This document shows, in pieces, positions 58,107-64,000 of a DNA stretch of 64,000 nucleotides. The position numbers and the translations under genes are program-made. Position 1 is the stretch's first letter, and the number at the start of each line of letters is the position of its first letter. The notes under the pieces were generated by a model. That model had not been told where the DNA came from and searched no databases. It worked only from the letters and a program-made list of their open reading frames with translations. The DNA comes from an uncultured Clostridium sp. (GTDB taxonomy: Bacteria > Bacillota_A > Clostridia > TANB77 > CAG-508), in contig CAOJZU010000003.1 in NCBI GenBank assembly GCA_948466265.1, forward strand, positions 1 to 64,000. The letters run 5' to 3'.

Positions 58107-59055
58107 TTAAACAATTTCTAGTCCACACATAGTACTTGTATCACAAAAAATAATTTCTTTTTCTCTTTTTAAAGTTACAGTAACCAAAGCAGATATGCTT
58201 TCAAAAATATTTTTTGTCATTTTTCCTTTAACTGGAGCAGCTAATTTAAGTCCTTTGCTATATTTTGACTTTATATTAAGAGAGTATAAATTTTTCTTTA
58301 ATGTTATATTAAAAAAATCTTCTGTAACTTGATATTCTACTAATTTAGTATTGTTATACGTAGTAAATTTAAATTCTTTATTGTCTATTAATAAAACACA
58401 GATAATACCTTTGAATGTAAATAATTTGAAAGGTACATCTGCTATCGAAATCATGAAGCTTGCATTCGTTCTTTTAAAGTTATTTCCTTGGCACCAAATA
58501 TACGACTTTGGAAATGAATACCCCCAATCTTTTTCAATATAACCGATTGTCATTATTAAAATAAATTTCTTCGTCATTTATACTTATACAACCATTACTA
58601 GTATTTTGCATACTAATTATTGCATGGTTGCATTCCATAAATGGAATATAAGAAAAAGGCCCCATTATGTTGGGGACAAAAATATTAGTATTGATATTTT
58701 TACTATTAGAATATTTAATATCTCCATGTATTTTAAGATTCTGAGATTTGTCTTTTATATTAATATTTATAGCTTCTTTTGAGAAACTATTACTACCTAT
58801 TTTAATATAGAATGGATTGTAATTGAATTTAAAATCTTTGATATTATAATTTACAAAATAAGATGTATTGTTAGTAATTACTTGTATAAAAGCTTTAGCT
58901 TCTTTATCATCAATATTAATTCCTGGGATAAAAGAAATTCCTTTTTGAAGGTTGGTATTTTTAAAGTACCAACCTTCAAAATAACTCTTCTTTTTATTTA
59001 AATATTTTGCACCCTGAAATAATTCAGCATTTTTCATTAATAATAATTTATTCAT
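58107..59055 (-). CDS. Tocopherol cyclase-like protein, one CGGT recoding site
   Basis: This protein belongs to the tocopherol-cyclase-like/AttH fold, found in some Firmicutes without known function. FQGAKYLNKKKSYFEGWYFKN near the start is typical. CGGT 58542-58545 read as Gly gives NDNGYIEKDWGYSFPKSYIW, the most conserved block of the family. 315 residues from ATG 59055; ATG 59037 is an alternative. Without recoding the conserved block is cut in two. Confidence 0.85.
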
Positions 59056-59226
59056 ATATACATTATTTTCAAAATATATAATAATATTCAACTTTTCTAT
59101 TCATTTTATTATCATTTATTTTACAATGGAATATACTACATGACCTCATTATTTTTTCCATTTCTAGATAGCTTTCTCCATTTTCCCATTAATATCAATT
59201 TATCATCCATATAATTTTGTATTATA

Positions 59227-59421
59227 TTATGTATCAATTAAATCATATCTTTTAAAAATAGTAATTATCATACTATATACTAATTTTTTTCCTAACAATT
59301 CCCTAAATTTTGTTGTTTTGCTTTTTCCATCACTTCTTAGTTGTTCTAATTCTTTACCCAAATTATCATATTGGTTAATAATGTCTTTCAATGCTTTTTC
59401 AAATCGTTCTAATCGTTCCAT
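59227..59421 (-). CDS. Small coiled-coil hypothetical protein
   Basis: This 64-residue charged protein (ERFEKALKDIINQYDNLGKELEQL) resembles short coiled-coil proteins with a DUF4298-like N-terminus (RFE....DIINQYD). It starts after AGGAG. It lies upstream of nothing on its strand and downstream of the VanZ gene. Confidence 0.5.
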   Translation of the reverse strand: MERLERFEKALKDIINQYDNLGKELEQLRSDGKSKTTKFRELLGKKLVYSMIITIFKRYDLIDT

Positions 59422-59451
59422 ATGTTTTTTCTCCTATAAAAGTTACTTTAT

Positions 59452-59967
59452 TTATCTTTTTATATAATCTAGTATTTTAATTGTTAATGGTTTTAAAATT
59501 AAATACATTATATATCCAATAATTCCACCTAGCACATTAGTTATTAAATCAGTTATATCTGCTGATCTAAAACCGTTTATTAAAGGTTGCAATATTTCAA
59601 TGCTTAAACTTAATAAGAATGTATATAATATTGTTTTTAATAATTTTGAATTTTTATTTTTGATCAGTGGGAATAAGAATCCAAATGGAATTGTCATTAT
59701 TACATTTAAAATTATTTGTCTAATAAAATCACCCCTACCAAATGTAACATCAATAAATGGTACCAAATTCATTGGAGTATATGGGTGATTAAATATGAAT
59801 GGCAAAGATGTTGTTATTGGCATTAGAGTAAAATATAATACAAAAGATAAATATATGTACATTGTAGTATTTATAAGTAATACATCTTTTCCTTTTGCCT
59901 TCCATTTTTTATAAAATATAAAAATATATACAATAGTCAAAATAATAAAATCTACTATTTCTTTCAT
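59452..59967 (-). CDS. VanZ-family membrane protein
   Basis: This 171-residue protein has five helices with the VanZ pattern (NLVPFIDVTFGRGDFIRQIILNVIMTIPFGFLFPLI and LSIEILQPLINGFRSADITDLITNVLGGIIGY read in segments). Its AAC GGT crosses codons. Function is unproven; some relatives give glycopeptide tolerance. Probably cotranscribed with the 59227 gene. Confidence 0.85.
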   Translation of the reverse strand: MKEIVDFIILTIVYIFIFYKKWKAKGKDVLLINTTMYIYLSFVLYFTLMPITTSLPFIFNHPYTPMNLVPFIDVTFGRGDFIRQIILNVIMTIPFGFLFPLIKNKNSKLLKTILYTFLLSLSIEILQPLINGFRSADITDLITNVLGGIIGYIMYLILKPLTIKILDYIKR

Positions 59968-60058
59968 AGTTTCTTCATTTCTCCAATCTTCCCAATAAAT
60001 TTTTATATTATTATTTAATTATATCATATATGTAATTTTTTAACTAAATTATTTTTTA

Positions 60059-60802
60059 TTAATCTATTAACTTCTTAAACGAATTTGCATTTAGTATAGT
60101 ATTTGATATAAACTCGCCTTTATAAAAATTAGCCCAATTATTAAATATACAAGGTGCATTTTTTGCTTTTTCTAGTGTATTTATTTTTATAAAGTTAATT
60201 TGTATGTTATTTTCTTTTGCATATTCAGTTAGTTCATTTACTTCATATTCTACATAAGGACATTCTGGACTATAATAAATAGTAAAATCTTGGTTATCTA
60301 TTTTCATAGTTCTTGCTGTTTCATTAAATTTAGGTGTATCACTTTCATCAAATTCTAATGCCAATAATTCATAATCTGAAATAACATCTACTATTTTAAA
60401 ACCATAATGCTCAAAAAATTTCTTTTCGCCTAGAAATGGTTTTTTCTTTTTAGAAACTAAAGTGCATATACCACTTTTACCTTTTTCTTTTGAATCATTT
60501 ATTGCATATTCTAGTAATTCTTTTGCAATGCCTTGTCCTTTGAAGCTTCCTGCGACCCATAAGCAATATATATATTCATAGTTTTTACCACTAATAGGAA
60601 CCCAAGCTGTTTCTATTGGTTCGTATTCAATAAATATTTTCCCCCTTGCATTTAATTTTCTAAATACATGTCCTTCATTTAGTTTACTTTTTATCCATTC
60701 TTTTTTGATATCAACACCTTTTTGGTGCTTAGAGTCACCAATTGCACAGCATATATGTTCTTTATCAATGTTTTCTAAAGTTAAATTTATATATTCGTTC
60801 AT
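60059..60802 (-). CDS. GNAT acetyltransferase with YoaP-like thioredoxin-fold domain
   Basis: Residues 1-150 form a GNAT domain (VAGSFKGQGIAKELLEYAI as the acetyl-CoA loop). Residues 165-247 match the YoaP-like C-terminal domain (YSPECPYVEYEVNELTEYAKEN, CIFNNWANFYKGEF). 247 residues. It is 5 bases downstream of the 60808 gene and so in one operon with two GyrI-like proteins. The substrate is unknown. Confidence 0.82.
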   Translation of the reverse strand: MNEYINLTLENIDKEHICCAIGDSKHQKGVDIKKEWIKSKLNEGHVFRKLNARGKIFIEYEPIETAWVPISGKNYEYIYCLWVAGSFKGQGIAKELLEYAINDSKEKGKSGICTLVSKKKKPFLGEKKFFEHYGFKIVDVISDYELLALEFDESDTPKFNETARTMKIDNQDFTIYYSPECPYVEYEVNELTEYAKENNIQINFIKINTLEKAKNAPCIFNNWANFYKGEFISNTILNANSFKKLID

Positions 60803-60807
60803 ATTTA

Positions 60808-61446
60808 TTATTCTCCTTTTCTTATTGGATGTCTTATAACTGTTTTTAATTTGCTTTCATCACATCTTCTTGGGTCACTTAAATAAATCTCATGATGAAA
60901 TCTGTCAGACTTAATATCTAATTCATATCCATTTTCTATCATATATTCGTGCATTAATTTTATTGTTTTTGGCTCATCGTCATAAGAACCTATATGCATG
61001 CATTGAACACAAATACCTTCGTCATAACTTAAGAATTCTACTTTTGAAAAATCTTGTTTCTTTTTATTTGTTGCTTCCTTTATAGCCCATTCAAATTCTT
61101 CTTTTGTCACAAAGTCTGGTAGTCTTATTATGGAAATAAAGTTAAATTGTTCTTTCCTTTCATAATCTATTCCATTTTTATTTCCTTCTTGCCACCAAAA
61201 CCCTTCTAATGGTGGAACTACATATTCAAAATAACCTTTTATTTTATGCTGTCCTTTATAGCTCATTTTTATAGTAAAAGCTATTGCGTATAATAGGCCT
61301 ATTGAATTTTTATATTCACTATTTTCATCATTAGGATTTCCTTTTCCCCTAACTGCAATATAGTTCATTTTAGGAATTTTTACAATACTAGGTTTGCTTT
61401 TTGGCATATAAAATTCCTTATATTCTTTTTTATAATCAAAAGCCAT
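60808..61446 (-). CDS. GyrI-like small-molecule-binding domain protein
   Basis: This 212-residue protein has the SOUL/GyrI-like fold of the TipAS-type effector-binding group (PKMNYIAVRGKGNPND, FEYVVPPLEGFWW, VQCMHIGSYDDEP, HHEIYLSDPRR). Such proteins bind hydrophobic ligands and some hydrolyse cyclopropanes. It lies between another GyrI-like gene and the GNAT. Confidence 0.83.
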   Translation of the reverse strand: MAFDYKKEYKEFYMPKSKPSIVKIPKMNYIAVRGKGNPNDENSEYKNSIGLLYAIAFTIKMSYKGQHKIKGYFEYVVPPLEGFWWQEGNKNGIDYERKEQFNFISIIRLPDFVTKEEFEWAIKEATNKKKQDFSKVEFLSYDEGICVQCMHIGSYDDEPKTIKLMHEYMIENGYELDIKSDRFHHEIYLSDPRRCDESKLKTVIRHPIRKGE

Positions 61447-61460
61447 TTCAAATTTCCCTT

Positions 61461-61926
61461 CTATTCTTCTATCCCAATATAAATATGAATTTCTTGGTTA
61501 TTCATATCGTTTGAATTGTTTTGATATTCTTCAAAATCACAATTGTATTTTCTTTTTAAGTTCATGTTCCATATTTTTTGCCAAGCCTGTCCTACTGAAT
61601 TTTGTACATCACCTTTTATTATAAATCTAGCATATTTGCCTTTTGGAATGACTTTAGTTACCATATCTTCTTCGATTTCTGTTTCTTCGCTAACTTCTGC
61701 TCCTGCAATAAAAATATAAGGTTTTGTATCGTCTCCTTCATATTCTGTGTATAAACCTATTGTTTTTGTATTTATTTTGTTTTGTATTATATCATAAATT
61801 CCGATTTTCAAATAATTTTTGCCAAGTCATTCCTATATCATATATAGACTTTCCTTCTTGATTTGTTGTTTTAATCTTAACACCTGTGACAATTTTTTCT
61901 TCTAATTCTACAATTTCATATTCCAT
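61461..61926 (-). CDS. AraC-type effector-binding (GyrI-like) protein, one CGGA recoding site
   Basis: This 154-residue stand-alone effector-binding protein begins EYEIVELEEKIVTGVKIKT. CGGA 61800-61803 read as Gly gives WQKLFENGIYDIIQNKINTKTIGLYTEY, the usual ligand-binding loop. It ends EIHIYIGIEE. Without recoding the first 42 residues are separate. It lies downstream of the WYL regulator. Confidence 0.86.
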
Positions 61927-61982
61927 AATTATACCTCCTAAAATGAAGTATATATTATTTAATTTGACAACTGTATGTCATA

Positions 61983-62883
61983 TTATAGATAATTTTTTAA
62001 AGTTTTTGCTAGTTTTTCTCTTATAATAGTTTTTGCTTTATTTGGTGATAAAACTTTTACATATTCTCCAAAAGATAAAATATATCCATATACCCATTCG
62101 TTTTCTGGATACTCTACTTTAATAATAAAGTTTCCATTTTCTCTTTTTGTTATTTCTTCTTTTTCAAATTCATCATATACTCTATAAGCCATTTCTTTAC
62201 TTATTTCCAATTCTAGTGATATGCTTTTAAAATCATATTTTTCTTCTTTCTTCCATCTTGGTAATTCTCTTTCAAAATGTTCTTCTAACATTTTAATTTC
62301 TTTTATTCTTTTAATTTTAAATATCCTATAATCGTCTTTATTTATACAGTAACTTATTAAATACCACGACTTATCTTTAAACCATATCTGAAGTGGCTCT
62401 ACAGTTCTTTTTCCTTCTTCTCCTTTGGAATTATAATATATAAATTCTATTTTGTTTTTATTTAATATAGATGTTTTTATTATCTCAAATATTTTCTCTT
62501 TTTTATTATCTTTTCCCCAATTTGAAAAATCTATTTTTATCCAATCATTTATTTTTTTATTAAAAAATGTACTTAATTTTTCTAAAATATCTTTTTCGTC
62601 ATGTCCTGATACTTTTTTCATTCCTTGCAGTGCAAACAAAATTTGATTTTGCTCTTCTTCTGAAAGTACTGTTTTATTTAGGACATATTCATCTAAAATT
62701 CCTATCCCTCCGGTCTTTTCCCTTACTTGCATAAATTGGTATATTTGCTCTGCTTAAGGTTTCTATATCTCTATATATTGTTCTTGTAGATACTTCAAAT
62801 CTATCTGCTAGTTCTTTCGCTGTAACTTTTTTCTTTTGCATAAGAATATATACTATTTCAAATAATCTATTATTTACTTGCAT
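61983..62883 (-). CDS. HTH-WYL transcriptional regulator, one CGGA recoding site
   Basis: This YafY-type regulator has an N-terminal HTH_11 domain (NRLFEIVYILMQKKKVTAKELADRFEVSTRTIYRDIETL). CGGA 62709-62712 read as Gly gives YASKGKDGGIGILDEYVLNK, the conserved linker into the WYL domain (IEFIYYNSKGEEGKRTVEPLQIWFKDKSWYLISYC). 299 residues from ATG 62883. It probably controls the GyrI-like and GNAT genes downstream; a TGACAT..ATGTCA-like site lies before it (62918-62936). Confidence 0.9.
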
Positions 62884-63009
62884 AATTTCCTCCTGACTAT
62901 AGTATAACATATAAATATGACATCTATATGTCATATTTTAAAAAAAGTTAAAGTGGATATCATATACTAATATAATACCCACTTTAACATAAAATTACTT
63001 TTTTGGCAT

Positions 63010-63135
63010 TTACTTCTCTTCAATTTTCGGTGTAGGTCCTATTTCTACTCCATACTCTTCGCTTAATCTTTTTAGTTCCTCTTGATCCACTTTTTCAGGT
63101 CTTGGATCTAGATCTTTGTAATCTTCAAATGCCAT
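63010..63135 (-). CDS. Small acidic protein
   Basis: This 41-residue frame reads AFEDYKDLDPRPEKVDQEELKRLSEEYG and starts after AGGAGAG. It has a clear ribosome site and a following hairpin-like region but no known family. Confidence 0.5.
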   Translation of the reverse strand: MAFEDYKDLDPRPEKVDQEELKRLSEEYGVEIGPTPKIEEK

Positions 63136-63294
63136 TTTACTCTCCTCTCATAACTATCTTGGAGGATTGAAACCTCCAAGTATTAATGTTTACTTTTTGG
63201 TTTCCAAAAATTTCTCTTTTTATTATAGCACAATTTTATATAAAGTTCAACTTTAAACTATAAAACATATAATATGATTATTATAATTGATATT

Positions 63295-63498
63295 TTAATT
63301 CATTAGAAAGTCTAATATATTCATTCCTGCTTCTGTTACAGTTTTATAAATCTCTGTATACCCACATTTAGTACAACTTACTGTAATAAACTTTTTGTTT
63401 TGAATATCAAATATCTTAGCAAAGTTTCCACCTGTTGCTTGAAATTGATCTTTTTCAAATTCTGTATTACCACACTTTACACATTTCCATTCTGACAT
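63295..63498 (-). CDS. Zinc-ribbon nucleic-acid-binding-like protein
   Basis: This 67-residue protein has two CxxC pairs (WKCVKCGNTEFEKDQ and VSCTKCGYTEIYK), typical of the short zinc-ribbon family. I chose ATG 63498 after AAGGAGAAT; upstream in-frame starts lack a ribosome site. Confidence 0.8.
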   Translation of the reverse strand: MSEWKCVKCGNTEFEKDQFQATGGNFAKIFDIQNKKFITVSCTKCGYTEIYKTVTEAGMNILDFLMN

Positions 63499-63517
63499 AA
63501 TTAAATTCTCCTTAATC

Positions 63518-63766
63518 TTACATTTCATTAATACTTTTAATATTTTGCAATTCAAATCTATATTTCTGTTTTACATTAGGATATTTTTCATGGTCTACTT
63601 CAGAAGCAAACATATCATATGGTCTAATATATAGCTCTGCACCTCCATATAATGCTCTATATACTACATATTTTTCTTTTGTTTCACTATGTATTGCAAT
63701 ATCTTCTACTAAATATAAATCTCCTTTAAAATGTTTATAGATTGATTTAACTTTTATTTCATTCAT
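63518..63766 (-). CDS. DUF1653 domain protein
   Basis: This 82-residue protein (YKHFKGDLYLVEDIAIHSETKEKYVVYRALYGG and LYIRPYDMFASEVDHEKYP read in segments) matches the DUF1653 family of unknown function. Located 20 bases upstream of the zinc-ribbon gene. Confidence 0.85.
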   Translation of the reverse strand: MNEIKVKSIYKHFKGDLYLVEDIAIHSETKEKYVVYRALYGGAELYIRPYDMFASEVDHEKYPNVKQKYRFELQNIKSINEM

Positions 63767-63829
63767 ATATAATCACCTTTTCTATTATTTTCTTGTTTAT
63801 ATTACCATAGTGATAGAAGATTTTCAATA

Positions 63830-64000
63830 CTATTCATTTTCATTTCCATACATTTTTCCTTTTGAGTCTAATTGTAATTCATATCCATATTCAAATATGT
63901 ATGCTATTCCGAATAAGAATAATATTTGTATTACATCAAATAATTCGAACCCTACATCTAAATCTAATCTAAATATTTTCTCAAATACAATTCCACCAAA
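63830..64000 (-). CDS. DUF2975 membrane protein, 5' part beyond the window
   Basis: The visible 56 residues (FGGIVFEKIFRLDLDVGFELF, LFLFGIAYIFEYGYELQLDSK) match the C-terminal end of DUF2975 membrane proteins. The stop is TAG at 63830-63832. The family usually lies beside a small Cro-like regulator, which is not visible here. TTC GGA crosses codons. Confidence 0.75.
   Translation of the reverse strand, partial: FGGIVFEKIFRLDLDVGFELFDVIQILFLFGIAYIFEYGYELQLDSKGKMYGNENE

Noticed and set aside
1..64000. The frame breaks are random sequencing or assembly errors
   Set aside because: All 52 have the same base inserted at the same codon phase, always before a Gly codon. GG also occurs in other phases (TGG, AGG, xxG Gxx) and is never preceded by an extra C that breaks a frame. 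Raw reads would settle it.
1..64000. The frame breaks are pseudogenes from genome decay
   Set aside because: They hit essential genes (prfB, guaA, asd, typA, rho) and a whole sporulation operon, with no stops or other indels in the same genes, and multiple sites per gene.
1..64000. CGG simply reassigned to another amino acid
   Set aside because: A triplet reassignment would keep the frame. Here the frame changes by +1 at each site and the Gly comes from the last three bases.
1..64000. Programmed frameshifting by P-site tRNA slippage or stimulatory structures
   Set aside because: The preceding codons vary widely and few could re-pair after slipping. Sites as close as 13 bases leave no room for individual stimulators.
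1..64000. CRISPR array or prophage
   Set aside because: I see no regularly spaced repeats with unique spacers, no cas genes and no phage structural genes. The lone recombinase has no phage neighbours.

Overview
The window comes from a low-G+C, endospore-forming Firmicute of the class Clostridia, probably an uncultured gut lineage. The evidence is very A+T-rich coding DNA with strong AGGAGG-type ribosome sites, a complete spoIIIAA-AH operon, sigK, yabP-yabQ-divIC and a dipicolinate synthase B gene, together with acetate kinase/phosphotransacetylase, rho, prfB, guaA/guaB and a class-A RNase P RNA. The phylum is clear. No genus can be named from sequence alone.

The dominant feature is that most housekeeping and sporulation genes appear frameshifted, always in one way. 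I count 52 sites in 27 genes where an in-frame CGG is followed by A (42), T (9) or C (1), and where the true protein continues only if the four bases CGGN are read as one glycine, that is, one extra C stands before a GGN glycine codon. Restored this way, every gene gives a full-length family-typical protein, including Walker A and LSGGQ loops of ABC ATPases, the SAM motif of a methyltransferase and the GHP..GD core of RluD. CGG triplets lying across codons (AAC GGA, TTC GGA, ATC GGA) cause no shift. I found no native gene using CGG as arginine. I therefore annotate these genes as single CDSs spanning the shifts. The best reading is genome-wide +1 (quadruplet) decoding of CGGN as glycine.

A second gene population is scattered as single cassettes between native genes: 2346-2669, 7168-7440, 8491-8815, 17394-17890, 22840-23262, 24961-25236, 27848-28087, 29373-29765, 44613-44849, 47542-48573, 49342-49755, 50585-51037 and 56400-56816. 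These are richer in G+C and mostly small. Most of them use CGG as ordinary in-frame arginine, which conflicts with the native rule. Many have their own 17-bp-spacer promoter and terminator hairpin. They look like imported genes.

Layout: 1-7 kb translation and tRNA modification (typA, trmR-like, U32 peptidase), a GH25/LysM lysozyme, an HD protein and a GNAT. 7.5-17 kb holds sigK, prfB, an ABC-2 exporter, yabP-yabQ-divIC, rho and a YihY protein. 17-28 kb is an accessory region with secreted proteins, VanZ, a LytTR regulator with candidate 21-bp-period operators, and an ECF sigma/anti-sigma pair. 28-38 kb holds a tyrosine recombinase, a LexA-type LysM gene, spoVFB, guaA, a divergent RelA/SpoT-like protein, guaB, ackA and pta. 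38-48 kb holds a heterodimeric ABC exporter, a HAD phosphatase, tRNA-Leu, rluD, rnpB, asd and lysC. 48-51 kb holds an HD protein, a damaged RelBE-like module and cassettes. 51-56 kb is the spoIIIA operon. 57-64 kb holds yebC, a tocopherol-cyclase-like protein, VanZ, a WYL regulator cluster and small zinc-ribbon, DUF1653 and DUF2975 genes.
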